NCBI RefSeq assembly: GCF_003385215.1
Contig: NZ_PQHW01000015.1
Coordinates: forward strand, 1 to 64,000
Direction: 5' to 3'
DNA length: 64,000 nt
Origin: Amycolatopsis thermalba
Lineage (GTDB): Bacteria; Actinomycetota; Actinomycetes; Mycobacteriales; Pseudonocardiaceae
The notes under the pieces were generated by a model. That model did not search any database and was not told the origin of the DNA. It saw nothing but the letters and a program-made list of their open reading frames with translations. Position numbers and translations under genes: made by a program. Below, one piece after another: positions 1 through 8,551 of this stretch (position 1 is the stretch's first letter; each line of letters starts with the position of its first letter).

Positions 1-95
1 GCCCCGGGACCGGCCCTCCCCCACCAACCCGGCGCGAACCGCCCGCCTCCGAAGCCGCCTCCTCCGGCTGAGCGGCTCGTGCCAGGATCGGGGGC

Positions 96-731
96 ATGAC
101 ACCAGAGGAGCTGTTGACCACCACCCGCAGCGTGCGCAAGCGGCTGGACCTCTCCCGCCCCGTGCCGCGCGAGCTGATCGAGCGGGCGATCACCCTCGCC
201 CTCCAGGCGCCCACCGGGTCGAACCGGCAGGACTGGCACTGGGTCGTGGTCACCGACGCCGACAAGCGCGCCCAGCTGGCCGAGCTGTACGCGAAGTCCT
301 ACAAGGCCTACCGCGACACGGGCCCGGCCCCGGAGGAGCGCTACGCCGGCGACGCGGACCGCACGGCCACCCAGCACCGGGTGATGAACAGCGCCGACTA
401 CCTGGCCGAGCACATGGCCGAGGTGCCGGTGCTGCTCGTCCCGGCGATCCACGTCCCGGGCGGCAAGCTCCCCGAGGGCAACCAGGCCGGGCTGTGGGGC
501 TCGATCCTGCCCGCGGTCTGGAGCTACATGCTGGCCGCGCGCACCCTCGGCCTCGGCACGGCCTGGACGTCGCTGCACCTGGTCTACGAGAAGGAGGCGG
601 CTGAACTACTGAACATTCCGGACCACGTCCGCCAGGCGGCGCTGATCCCCACCGCGTTCTACACCGGCGAGACGTTCAAGCCGGCGAAGCGGCAGCCCCT
701 GTCCGAGGTCCTGCACTACGACCAGTGGTGA
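96..731 (+). CDS. nitroreductase family protein
   Basis: Predicted FMN-dependent NAD(P)H oxidoreductase of the nitroreductase fold, 211 aa, the usual length. The FMN-contact motif RSVRKR lies at residues 11-16, APTGSNRQDW at 38-47 and the C-terminal GLGTAW loop at 152-157. The substrate cannot be read from sequence; quinones, nitroaromatics and flavins are typical of the family. A weak CAGGAT hexamer ends 7 nt before the ATG, so translation may be leaderless, as no Shine-Dalgarno is visible. The next gene starts 4 nt after the stop, so the two are probably cotranscribed. Confidence 0.88.
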   Translation: MTPEELLTTTRSVRKRLDLSRPVPRELIERAITLALQAPTGSNRQDWHWVVVTDADKRAQLAELYAKSYKAYRDTGPAPEERYAGDADRTATQHRVMNSADYLAEHMAEVPVLLVPAIHVPGGKLPEGNQAGLWGSILPAVWSYMLAARTLGLGTAWTSLHLVYEKEAAELLNIPDHVRQAALIPTAFYTGETFKPAKRQPLSEVLHYDQW

Positions 732-735
732 CCCG

Positions 736-1218
736 GTGCCCAGGAAGAGCGCGGCGTTCCTGCTCTACCGCCTGACCGGCGACGGCGGTCTGGAGGTGCT
801 CATCGCGCACATGGGCGGGCCGTTCTGGGCACGCAAGAACGAGCGGGCCTGGTCCATCCCGAAGGGCGAGTACACCGACGAGGACCCGCTGGTCGCGGCA
901 CGGCGCGAGTTCGCCGAGGAGGTCGGCGAGCCCGTGCTCGCGGGCGAGATCCTGGAGCTGGGCGAGTTCCGCCAGTCCAGCGGCAAGGTCATCACGACGT
1001 TCGCCGCCGAGGGGGACTTCGACCCGGCCGGGTTCGCGAGCAACACGTTCGAGATGGAATGGCCCAAGGGATCCGGCCGCGTGCAGGAGTTCCCGGAGGT
1101 CGACCGCATCGAGTGGACCGGTCCCGATCGCGCGGCCGAGCTGCTGGTGAAGGGCCAGGTGCCGATCGTCGAGCGCCTGCGGGAAACCCTGCTCGCGCGC
1201 GGAGTTCTGCGCGCCTGA
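736..1218 (+). CDS. Nudix hydrolase
   Basis: Nudix-fold pyrophosphohydrolase of 160 aa starting at GTG. The Nudix box lies at residues 44-65 and ends REFAEEVGE, so the metal-binding REx2EE core is intact. The first spacer is one residue shorter than the GX5E consensus (G-EYTD-E). The preceding AWSIPKGEY is typical of the actinobacterial MutT-like subgroup, whose substrate is unknown. It probably forms a two-gene unit with the upstream nitroreductase, with a 4-nt gap. Confidence 0.88.
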   Translation: MPRKSAAFLLYRLTGDGGLEVLIAHMGGPFWARKNERAWSIPKGEYTDEDPLVAARREFAEEVGEPVLAGEILELGEFRQSSGKVITTFAAEGDFDPAGFASNTFEMEWPKGSGRVQEFPEVDRIEWTGPDRAAELLVKGQVPIVERLRETLLARGVLRA

Positions 1219-1404
1219 ATGGCACGCGGCCGGCGCGCGACGCCATCGGCATCGCGCGTGTGCGGGAGCCCCGTTGGCAGGTAACGCCTCGGGGTTTCCG
1301 CACATCGAGCGGCTGCCGCGAACCCCGTCCGCCTCAAGGAAGCCACGCCCGGAGAACCGGCCCGATCGAGTTCGCCGAACGCTCAGAGCGCGCCCATTGA
1401 ATCG

Positions 1405-1720
1405 GGAGATCGAGCCACCGAATCCGGGGACGAACCGACCGAACAAGGAGACCGAGCCCACCAAACCCAGGCACCGAGCCCACCGAAACCCAGCGACCGA
1501 GCGCATCGAACCCGGAGGCCGAGCCCACCAAATCCAGACACCGAGCGCATCGAACCCGGAGGCCGAGCCCACCAAATCCAGACACCGAGCGCATCGAACC
1601 CGGAGGCCGAGCCCACCGAACCCAGACACCGAGCCCACCGAACCCAGCGACCCAGCCCAAATCCAGAGACAAGCCCACCGAATCCGAGGCCGATCCCACG
1701 GAGCCCACCGAACCCCGGAC
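1405..1720. repeat. 22/44-bp degenerate tandem repeat
   Basis: The 555-bp stretch between the Nudix gene and the SRPBCC gene contains a tandem array whose 44-bp unit is made of two related 22-bp halves. The halves begin accgagcgcatcgaacc and gccgagcccaccaaatcc. The units between about 1498 and 1630 are almost identical and the flanks are degenerate. Open frames cross the array on both strands but encode only low-complexity sequence, so I treat it as non-coding. Confidence 0.8.
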
Positions 1721-1773
1721 ACCCGCAACGGCGGGGATACCACGGCGCACCGCGAATCCCCGCCGCCGACGGC

Positions 1774-2262
1774 TCACGCGAGCGAAACCGCCACCTGCTC
1801 CAGCTTGTCGAGCGACTCCTGCATCCCGCCCTCCATACCGGACTCGAGGTGCCCGTCGCGGGCTTCCTTGCTCGGGTACTCGGCCAGCACGGTGAGCGTG
1901 GTCCGCCCGTCGTGCTCGGTCAGGGTCAGCGTGTTCAGCGAGGACGCGCCCGGCATGCCCTCGAACACCTCCGTCGACACGATCCGCTCGTGCGGCACGA
2001 CCTCCTGGTACTCGCCGTGGAAGGCGACCTCGAAACCGCCGTCCGCGACCATCACGTAGCGCCATCTCCCACCGGCCCGCAGATCGACCTCGACGGACGT
2101 CACCTCGCCACGCTCGCCCGCCCACCAGCGCTTCACCAGCTCCGGCGTGGTCCACGCCTGCCACACCAGGCGCGCCGGCGCGTTGAACTCACGCGTGATC
2201 CGAATCTGGTTGTCCGCCGGAAGCGTCACCTTCGCCGTACCGCTAGTCGTCACCGCGACCAT
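1774..2262 (-). CDS. SRPBCC / AHSA1-like protein
   Basis: START-like (SRPBCC) domain protein of 162 aa. The family signature REFNAPARLVWQAWTTPE at residues 24-41 is followed by KRWW. Members form a hydrophobic cavity, and their ligands are mostly unknown. I chose the ATG at 2262 because GGAGG lies 6 nt upstream; the ATG at 2268 would abut that ribosome site. The gene overlaps the end of the upstream ArsR regulator by 20 bp. ArsR-AHSA1 is a very common actinobacterial pair in which the regulator controls both genes. Confidence 0.85.
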   Translation of the reverse strand: MVAVTTSGTAKVTLPADNQIRITREFNAPARLVWQAWTTPELVKRWWAGERGEVTSVEVDLRAGGRWRYVMVADGGFEVAFHGEYQEVVPHERIVSTEVFEGMPGASSLNTLTLTEHDGRTTLTVLAEYPSKEARDGHLESGMEGGMQESLDKLEQVAVSLA

Positions 2263-2599
2263 CTCCATCCTCCAGTTCCTTGAGTTCTTCCAACACCGTG
2301 TCCAGACGGTCGAACCGCTCGTCCCACAACCGCTGGTAACCGCTGACCCACTCGTGGATGTCCTTCAACGGACGGGCGTTGATGCGGTACACCCGCTGCC
2401 GTCCCGAATCGCGAACCTCCACCAGCCCCACCTCCCGCAGGACCCGCAGGTGCTTGGACACCAGCGGCTGGGCGAGCCCGAGCACCGACACGAGGTCGTT
2501 CACCGGCTTCTCCCCGCCGGCCAGGAGGTCGAGGATCTGCCGCCGCCGCGGTTCGGCCACCGCGTTGAACGCGTCCGCTGTCGTCGCTGCCCGTGCCAT
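2243..2599 (-). CDS. ArsR-family transcriptional regulator
   Basis: Winged-helix repressor of 118 aa. The HTH is at about residues 32-57 (VNDLVSVLGL then PLVSKHLRVL) and the wing RDSGRQRVYRI at 63-73. It has no cysteines, so the metal sites of classical ArsR/SmtB members are absent and another signal must be sensed. The start codon lies 6 nt after a near-consensus -10, so the mRNA should be leaderless. The gene overlaps the SRPBCC gene and probably represses its own promoter through the palindrome described separately. Confidence 0.9.
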   Translation of the reverse strand: MARAATTADAFNAVAEPRRRQILDLLAGGEKPVNDLVSVLGLAQPLVSKHLRVLREVGLVEVRDSGRQRVYRINARPLKDIHEWVSGYQRLWDERFDRLDTVLEELKELEDGDGRGDD

Positions 2600-2605
2600 G
2601 CACCC

Positions 2606-2633
2606 AATATATACCCATATGGGAATGCGTCAA
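2606..2633 (-). promoter_or_regulatory. ArsR promoter with operator in the spacer
   Basis: Reading the minus strand, TTGACG (2633-2628), a 16-bp spacer and TATATT (2611-2606) match sigma-70 type boxes at 5/6 each. The spacer contains the perfect palindrome CCCATATGGG (2614-2623), a plausible ArsR operator. The -35 overlaps the stop codon of ridA. The ATG follows the -10 by 6 nt. Confidence 0.75.
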
Positions 2634-3037
2634 GGAACCCAGGCAACTGCATCGATTTCGACCAGGTAGCGCGGGTCGAACAGCGACTGCACCCCGACGA
2701 GCGTGCTCGCCGGGCGCGTCGTCACCCCGGCGTGCAGCGGCGCGAGAATCGCCTCGGCCAGCTCCGGCCGGTACCCCGCCACGTAGATCGTGTGCTTGAC
2801 CAGGTGCTCCCGGCTGGTGCCGGCCGCGGCGAGCGCGACGTCGATGTTGCGCACGATCTGCTCCACCTGCGCGACGTGATCACCCTCCCCGACCGGTTCA
2901 CCGTGGGCGTTCCAGGCGACCTGCCCGGAGAGGAACACCAGGCGCGACGCGGGGACGGTGACGGGCAGGCTGAACACTTGGGGCAGCGCGAAGAGCCCGG
3001 CCGGCTTGGCGTACTGCGGCATCTCACTCTCGGTCAT
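2630..3037 (-). CDS. RidA/YjgF family protein
   Basis: RidA-family protein of 135 aa, expected to be a trimer that hydrolyses reactive enamine/imine intermediates of amino-acid metabolism. The conserved substrate-binding Arg is at 108 in the motif RPASTLVGV, followed by LVEIDAVA at 125-132. The ATG at 3037 is preceded at 6 nt by TAGGCT (3049-3044), suggesting a leaderless transcript. It lies 30 bp upstream of the ArsR gene on the same strand, but that gap holds a separate promoter. Confidence 0.85.
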   Translation of the reverse strand: MTESEMPQYAKPAGLFALPQVFSLPVTVPASRLVFLSGQVAWNAHGEPVGEGDHVAQVEQIVRNIDVALAAAGTSREHLVKHTIYVAGYRPELAEAILAPLHAGVTTRPASTLVGVQSLFDPRYLVEIDAVAWVP

Positions 3038-3131
3038 CGCCGCAGCCTAGGACCGGCCACCCAGCGCGGCTATCTCGCGGAACCGGGCGGCAGCCACCGG
3101 CGACGGAGCCGCACGTGGCTAGCCTGGAGCC

Positions 3132-3536
3132 ATGACGCCTGGCGAACTCAAACGACTGTGCCTGTCCCTGCCGGGTGCGCGCGAGGAGTTCCCGTTCGGC
3201 GAGGCCAACAGCGTCTTCAAGGTCGCGGGCAAGATGTTCGCCCTCAGCCCGCTGGAGTCGACGCCGCTGCGGATCAGCCTGAAGTGCGACCCGGACCTCG
3301 CGGTGCAGCTGCGCCGCGACCACCCCGCGATCACCGCCGGCTACCACCTCAACAAGCGGCACTGGAACACCGTCGTGCTGGACGGCTCGGTGCCCGAGGA
3401 CCTGGTGCGCGAGATGATCGAGGACTCCTACGACCTGGTCGTGGCTGGGCTGCCGCGCCGGGAGCAGGAGAAACTCCAGTGGGTCGCGCTCGGCCAGGAG
3501 AAGGCGCCCCGCGGACCCACTAACCTACGCCGGTGA
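3132..3536 (+). CDS. MmcQ/YjbR family protein
   Basis: Small CyaY-like fold protein of 134 aa, full length for the MmcQ/YjbR family. It shows the family start ELKRLCLSLPGAREEFPFG and the central KCDPDLAVQLR and GYHLNKRHWNTV segments. These proteins are often annotated as DNA-binding, but their role is not established. TAGCCT at 3120-3125 lies 6 nt before the ATG, so it is probably leaderless. The stop overlaps the GTG start of the SARP regulator (GTGA), implying coupling. Confidence 0.82.
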   Translation: MTPGELKRLCLSLPGAREEFPFGEANSVFKVAGKMFALSPLESTPLRISLKCDPDLAVQLRRDHPAITAGYHLNKRHWNTVVLDGSVPEDLVREMIEDSYDLVVAGLPRREQEKLQWVALGQEKAPRGPTNLRR

Positions 3537-6500
3537 CCGTCGAGCTGAGCCTGCTGTCGCACGTCGCCTGCCGCGGGCGGGAGATCACCGCGCCCCGGTT
3601 GCGGAACCTCCTCGCGCTGCTCGCCGCCGACCTGACCACCGGCTGCGGCACGGGCCGGCTCGTCGGCGGGCTGTGGCCGGACGAGCAGCCCGAGAACCCG
3701 GTGAAGGCGCTGCAGATCCTCGTCTCGCGCGCCCGCTCCCAGCTCGGCGCGGACCTGATCGCCAGCACGCCCACCGGCTACCGCCTCACCCTCGAACCCG
3801 CCCAGGTCGACGCCGCGGCGCTGCTCCAGCACGCCTCCGCCGCCCGCACCGAGGATCCGGCGGCCGCGCTCGCCGAGGCGGACGCAGGGCTCGCCCTGTG
3901 GGACGGCTCCGCCGACGACGGCCTGGACCCGCTGTCCACCCTGCGCCGCGAACGGCAGTCCGCCCACCGCTTCCTGGTCCGGGCCCGCGGGCTGGCGCTG
4001 TCCCGGCTGGGCCGCCACGCCGAGGCGCTCGATCCGCTCACCGCCGCCGCGAGAGACCGGCCGCGGGACGAGGAAGTCCTGCTGGAACTGCTGCGGTCGG
4101 AGTCCGCGACCGCCGGCCCGTCGGCGGCGCTGGCCCGGTTCGAGACCCACCGCCGCGCCCTGCGGGACGACCTCGGCACCGATCCGGGGCCGGAACTGCT
4201 GTCCTGGCAACGGGAAACGCTCGCCGGCGAGCAGCCCGTGGTCCGGCACGGCATCCCGCACGACCCCAACCCGCTGCTCGGCCGCGCGGACGACATCGCG
4301 GCGATCACGCACCTGCTGCGCCGCTCCCGGGTCACCTCGATCGTCGGTCCCGGCGGGCTGGGCAAGACCCGTCTCGCCCACGCGGTCGGCCGGGCCGCCG
4401 AACAACCGCTCGTCCACTTCGTCGCGCTGGCCGGCGTCCGCGCCGACGAGGACGTCGCCGGCCGCGTCGCCACCGCGCTCGGGTTCGGCGGGGCGCGCCG
4501 CACGCCCGGCCCGCGCCCGCCGGACGACCTGACCGGCATCGCCGAGGTCCTCGGCGCCGCACCGGCGCTGCTGATCCTGGACAACTGCGAGCAGGTCCTC
4601 GACGGCGTCGCCGAGCTGGTCGGGGCCCTGGTGTCGATGACCCGCGACGTGCGCGTGCTGACCACCAGCCGCGCACCGCTGGGGCTGTCGTCGGAGTCGG
4701 TGTACCCGCTGCCGGAGCTGGACCTGGACACCACGATCGAGCTGTTCACCCAGCGCGCCCGGGCCGCGCGGCCGGACGCGGACCTGCCCGCGGACGTCGT
4801 GACCGGCCTGTGCCGTCACCTCGACGGCCTGCCGCTGGCGGTGGAACTGGCCGCGGCGCGGGTGCGGGTGCTGTCCGTCCCCGAGATCGCCCGGCGCCTG
4901 TCCGACCGGTTCGCGCTGCTGCGCGGCGGCCCACGCGACCGGCCTCAGCGGCACCGCACGCTGCAGGCCGTCGTCGACTGGAGCTGGCACCTCCTCGACG
5001 AGCACGCGCAGGCGGCGATGCGCACGCTGTCGGTGTTCCCGGGCGGGTTCACCGAGGACGCCGCCCGGCACCTGCTGGGCGGCCACGACACCCTCGACGT
5101 CCTCGGTGAGCTGTCCGGCCAGTCGCTGCTCAAGGTCGTCGACACCCCGGTCGGCACCCGGTTCCGGATGCTGGAGACGGTGCGCGAGTTCAGCGCCGCC
5201 CGCCTCGCCGAAGCCGGCGCGACCGCGCGCGTCACCGAAGATTTCCTCGCCTGGGCGCGGGATTTCGGTCTGGCGCACCACGAATCGGTGTTCGGCGCCG
5301 ACCCGTACACGGCGAGCGAACGGATCCGCGCCGAGCAGGACAACCTCGTGACGGCGATGCGGCTGGGCATCGAGCGCGGGGACGGCCCGACGGTCGCGGC
5401 CACGGCGGCGGCGCTGGGCGCGCTGTGGACGGCCGACTCCAACTACTCCCGCCTGGCCGCGCTCACCACGGACGTGCCCGCGGTGCTCGCGCACTTCCAC
5501 CCGAAACCGGAGTTCGTCGAGGTGACCCGCACCGCGGCGACCGTGTGCGTCACCGCGACCTTCATGCTCCAGGGCCCTCGCGCGGTGCGGTCGCTGCTCG
5601 TCCTGCGGCGGCTGCCCGAAGCGCCGCCGACCACGCTGATCCGGGCGCTGGCCACGGTGCTGGCCCGGTTCCCGGAGATCACGCGGTCCGGTCGCCGCGC
5701 GCTGGACGCCCTGTGCGAGAGCGAGCAGCCGCTGCTCGCCTACGTCGCGCGCGGCGTGGACAGCTACTGGTGGGAGACCGACGGCGACACCGCTCGCGCC
5801 CTCGCGTCGGCGCTGCGGATGCTGGACGCCGCCGAGGTTCCGGACGCGCCCTGGCTGCGGCTGATGGCGCGCGCCCGGCTCGGCGAGCTGCACCTGCAGC
5901 GGGGCGACGCCGGGGAGGCCACCCGGCACCTGAGCGCGGCGATGCGGCTGCTGCAGGATCTCGCGCCCTGGCCGGACACGATCGGCATCCGGTGGGGTCT
6001 CATGCTCGCCCGCCGCCAGGCCGGCGCGGTCGACGAGGCCGAACGCTGGCTCACCCGGTCCAGCCCGTCCACTGTGGACGACCGCTTCGACGTCGTCACG
6101 TTCGACCTCGGGGTGCGGGCGGAGATCGCGCTCGCCCGCAACGAGGTCGAGCACGGGCTGGCGCTGTGGCGGCAGGCGGTCGCCCGGCAGCGCGACAACG
6201 GCGTGCTGCCCCTGCGCGAAGCGCCCGGCCTGGACTCGTGGACGCTGGAGCTGATCTCGGTGACGGTGATCGCGCACGCGCAGCACGGCCGGCTCGACCT
6301 GGTCGCCGACCTCGTCGCCGAACTCCCCGCGCTGGTGCCGCCGCTGTTCAGCGAGAGCGCGGCGAAACTGCCCGCCTACCTGATCGGGATGGCGGTGCGC
6401 GGAACGGTCCTGCTCGCGCTGGGCGTGCTGGCGCTGGACCGCGGCGACCCCGCCGGGGTGCGGATGGTGGCGCTGGCCGAGCGGCTGGGTTTCCTGCGGA

Positions 6501-6658
6501 ACTTCCAGCCGACGATGTCGCCGGCCGGGATCCGGGCCGCGGCCGAGAACGCCGACGGGCCGGCGTACGCCGACGCGGTGTCGGAGTACGCCGGCCTGGG
6601 CCCGGACGAGCTGCGCCTGGCGGCGCTGGAGCTGGTCAGCGAGTCGGTTCGCGGTTGA
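3533..6658 (+). CDS. AfsR/SARP-family regulator (BTAD, NB-ARC ATPase)
   Basis: Large STAND-type activator of 1041 aa. Residues 10-85 form an OmpR-like winged helix and 92-235 a BTAD domain. An NB-ARC ATPase follows, with Walker A GPGGLGKT at 272-279 and Walker B LLILDNCEQ at 346-354; the C-terminal half is helical and TPR-like. Such proteins activate antibiotic or export genes by binding direct repeats. It starts at GTG inside the previous stop, and TAACCT at 3521-3526 could give an internal leaderless promoter. Its 3' end overlaps the convergent exporter by 23 bp, and matching direct repeats lie before that exporter, its likely target. Confidence 0.9.
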   Translation: MTVELSLLSHVACRGREITAPRLRNLLALLAADLTTGCGTGRLVGGLWPDEQPENPVKALQILVSRARSQLGADLIASTPTGYRLTLEPAQVDAAALLQHASAARTEDPAAALAEADAGLALWDGSADDGLDPLSTLRRERQSAHRFLVRARGLALSRLGRHAEALDPLTAAARDRPRDEEVLLELLRSESATAGPSAALARFETHRRALRDDLGTDPGPELLSWQRETLAGEQPVVRHGIPHDPNPLLGRADDIAAITHLLRRSRVTSIVGPGGLGKTRLAHAVGRAAEQPLVHFVALAGVRADEDVAGRVATALGFGGARRTPGPRPPDDLTGIAEVLGAAPALLILDNCEQVLDGVAELVGALVSMTRDVRVLTTSRAPLGLSSESVYPLPELDLDTTIELFTQRARAARPDADLPADVVTGLCRHLDGLPLAVELAAARVRVLSVPEIARRLSDRFALLRGGPRDRPQRHRTLQAVVDWSWHLLDEHAQAAMRTLSVFPGGFTEDAARHLLGGHDTLDVLGELSGQSLLKVVDTPVGTRFRMLETVREFSAARLAEAGATARVTEDFLAWARDFGLAHHESVFGADPYTASERIRAEQDNLVTAMRLGIERGDGPTVAATAAALGALWTADSNYSRLAALTTDVPAVLAHFHPKPEFVEVTRTAATVCVTATFMLQGPRAVRSLLVLRRLPEAPPTTLIRALATVLARFPEITRSGRRALDALCESEQPLLAYVARGVDSYWWETDGDTARALASALRMLDAAEVPDAPWLRLMARARLGELHLQRGDAGEATRHLSAAMRLLQDLAPWPDTIGIRWGLMLARRQAGAVDEAERWLTRSSPSTVDDRFDVVTFDLGVRAEIALARNEVEHGLALWRQAVARQRDNGVLPLREAPGLDSWTLELISVTVIAHAQHGRLDLVADLVAELPALVPPLFSESAAKLPAYLIGMAVRGTVLLALGVLALDRGDPAGVRMVALAERLGFLRNFQPTMSPAGIRAAAENADGPAYADAVSEYAGLGPDELRLAALELVSESVRG

Positions 6659-7415
6659 ACAGGGCCTTCGCCCACACGTAGCCGAGCAGGGCGATGCCCA
6701 CCCCCCAGCCGACCGCGGCCCAGCCGTACCAGCCGATCGGCGTGCCGGCGAGCAGACCACGCAGGGTCTCGATGACCGCGGTGAACGGCTGGTACTCGGC
6801 GAACCAGCGGATGCCCGACGGCATCGAGTCCAGGGGCACGAAGGCGCTGGACAGGAACGGCAGCAGCAACGTCATCGGCATCACGATGTTGCTCGCCCCC
6901 TCGACCGTCTTGGAGAGCTGGCCGAGCGCGGCGGAGAACCAGCTGAGGCCGAGCGTGAGCAGCAGCAGGACGGCGGTCACGAGCAGCCAGTCCCCGATCC
7001 CGGCCGAGGTGCGGAAGCCCAGCAGCAGGGACACGCCGAGGACGATCAGCAGGCTCGCCACGGCCTGGATCACGTTGCCCAGGACGTGTCCGGTGAGGAC
7101 GGACGCGCGGGCGATCGCCATGGTGCGGAAGCGGGCGACGATGCCCTCGGTCAGGTCGGAGCAGATCGCCACGGCGACCGGCATCGTGGCCGATCCGACG
7201 GTGAGCAGCAGCATTCCGGGCACCAGGTAGGCGAGGTAGTCACCGCTGGCCGGCCTCCCGGTGAGGCCGGCGCCGATCGCGCCGCCGAAGACGTAGTTGA
7301 ACAGCAGGAGCATGAGGATCGGCATCGCGGCGACGCTCAGCGTCATCGACGGGTAGCGCAGCGCGTGGCGGAGGTTGCGCCGCAGCATGGTGGCGGAGTC
7401 GGTGAGCGCGGGCAT
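6636..7415 (-). CDS. ABC-2 type permease (DrrB-like)
   Basis: Membrane subunit of an ABC exporter, 259 aa with about six transmembrane helices and the ABC-2 family pattern (FGGAIGAGL region near the N-terminus, PMTLLLPFLSSAFVP late). Its ATG at 7415 overlaps the stop of the ATPase gene (ATGA), so the two are translationally coupled. The pair resembles DrrAB daunorubicin exporters. The 3' end overlaps the convergent SARP gene by 23 bp. The substrate is unknown; a hydrophobic drug or self-made metabolite is the family expectation. Confidence 0.88.
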   Translation of the reverse strand: MPALTDSATMLRRNLRHALRYPSMTLSVAAMPILMLLLFNYVFGGAIGAGLTGRPASGDYLAYLVPGMLLLTVGSATMPVAVAICSDLTEGIVARFRTMAIARASVLTGHVLGNVIQAVASLLIVLGVSLLLGFRTSAGIGDWLLVTAVLLLLTLGLSWFSAALGQLSKTVEGASNIVMPMTLLLPFLSSAFVPLDSMPSGIRWFAEYQPFTAVIETLRGLLAGTPIGWYGWAAVGWGVGIALLGYVWAKALFNREPTR

Positions 7416-8374
7416 CAGCGGGAAACCTTCTCTTCGGTGGGGTGGCCGGTCAGGGCGAAGAAGACGTCGTCCAGGTCGGGCGTGTGCACGGCGAGGCCTT
7501 CGGGCTCGATGCCGGCGTGGTCCATGCGGTCGAGCAGCGCACGCAGCGACCGGACCCCGCCGTCGCTGGGGATCTGCAGGGTGAGGGCCTCGTCGTCGCG
7601 GGAGACCTCGCCGAACGTGCGGGCGGCCAGGTCGAGGGTCGGGGCGTCGGCGAAGCGCAGTTCGACGTGCCCGCCGGGGATGCGGCGCTTGAGTTCCGCC
7701 GGGCTGCCCTCGGCGACGAGCGCGCCGTGGTCGAGCACCGCGATGCGGTCGGCCAGCTCGTCGGCCTCCTCCAGGTACTGGGTGGTGAGGAAGACGGTGA
7801 CGCCGCGGCCGACGAGGTCGCGGATGATGTCCCACATGGTGTGGCGGCTGCGCGGGTCGAGCCCGGTGGTCGGCTCGTCGAGGAAGATGATGCGCGGCTC
7901 GCCGACCAGGCTCATCGCGAGGTCCAGCCGTCGCCGCATGCCACCGGAGTAGACGGCGGCGAGTTTCTTGCTCGCCTCGACCAGGTCGAAGCGTTCCAGG
8001 AGGTCCGCGGCCCGGCGGCGGCCCTCGGCCTTGGGCAGGTGGTGCAGGTCGGCCATCAGCCGGAGGTTCTCCTCGCCGGTGAGCTTGTTGTCGACGGCGG
8101 AGAACTGGCCGGTGACGCCGATGGCGGCGCGGACCTGCCCGGCTTGGGCGACGAGGTCGTGCCCGGCGATGCGGGCGCTGCCGGAGTCGGCCCGCAGGTA
8201 GGTCGACAGGATCTGGACCATGGTCGTCTTGCCCGCGCCGTTGGGCCCGAGCAGGGCGAAGATCGAGCCGGCCGGGATGCGCAGATCGATCCCGCCGAGC
8301 ACGACCTTGTCCCCGAACGCCTTGCGCAACCCGGCGACCTCGATGGCCGGGGTGGTCGTGGTGGTGGTGGTCAA
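7415..8374 (-). CDS. ABC exporter ATPase (DrrA-like)
   Basis: ABC ATPase of 319 aa. Walker A GPNGAGKTT is at 43-51, Q-loop Q90, signature YSGGMRRR at 142-149 and Walker B IIFLDE at 162-167. The H-loop position reads TTQYLEEAD, with Gln where most ABC proteins have His; this is a hallmark of the DrrA subfamily. A C-terminal DrrA-type extension follows residue 220. The start is TTG with GGAGGGGG just upstream. It powers the adjacent permease and is probably activated by the neighbouring SARP regulator. Confidence 0.9.
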   Translation of the reverse strand: MTTTTTTTPAIEVAGLRKAFGDKVVLGGIDLRIPAGSIFALLGPNGAGKTTMVQILSTYLRADSGSARIAGHDLVAQAGQVRAAIGVTGQFSAVDNKLTGEENLRLMADLHHLPKAEGRRRAADLLERFDLVEASKKLAAVYSGGMRRRLDLAMSLVGEPRIIFLDEPTTGLDPRSRHTMWDIIRDLVGRGVTVFLTTQYLEEADELADRIAVLDHGALVAEGSPAELKRRIPGGHVELRFADAPTLDLAARTFGEVSRDDEALTLQIPSDGGVRSLRALLDRMDHAGIEPEGLAVHTPDLDDVFFALTGHPTEEKVSR

Positions 8375-8410
8375 AGCCCCCTCCTCGGTGTGAGTTCCGT
8401 TGCTGGGACG

Positions 8411-8475
8411 AGCATCGGAGGAGGCGGCTTCAGGCCGGCTTCACCACGGTTTCAGGGGTGCCGGCGGCGGTTTCA
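8411..8475 (-). promoter_or_regulatory. SARP-type direct repeats before the ABC exporter
   Basis: On the minus strand, heptamers TGAARCC occur at 8475-8469, 8454-8448, 8443-8437 and 8432-8426. The last three are spaced exactly 11 bp apart and the first is 21 bp before them. Nine nt after the last repeat comes GATGCT (8416-8411), a possible -10. This is the geometry known for SARP activators. Confidence 0.7.
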
Positions 8476-8508
8476 GGGCCTCACCAGGACCGCCCGGTGA
8501 CACGAGCA

Positions 8509-8536
8509 GGGGCCCGTCCCCCCGAGGACGGGCCCC
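8509..8536 (-). terminator. terminator of the MFS gene
   Basis: Perfect 11-bp stem GGGGCCCGTCC / GGACGGGCCCC with a 6-nt loop, 16 bp beyond the MFS stop codon on the minus strand. It separates that gene from the exporter promoter region. Confidence 0.75.
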
Positions 8537-8551
8537 TTGATCCCCCTTGGG

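Noticed and set aside
1-95. End of an upstream gene at the window start
   Set aside because: The bases are GC-rich with no convincing coding frame or motif; I see nothing callable.
1274-2164. Repeat-rich proteins on either strand over the 22-bp array
   Set aside because: The periodic sequence gives apparent repeats in any frame. They overlap the SRPBCC gene and have no ribosome site.
3428-6760. A 1110-codon open frame on the minus strand
   Set aside because: It is the mirror of the SARP gene at high GC. It has no family motifs and low-complexity Arg/Gly/Pro sequence, while the plus strand shows intact domains.
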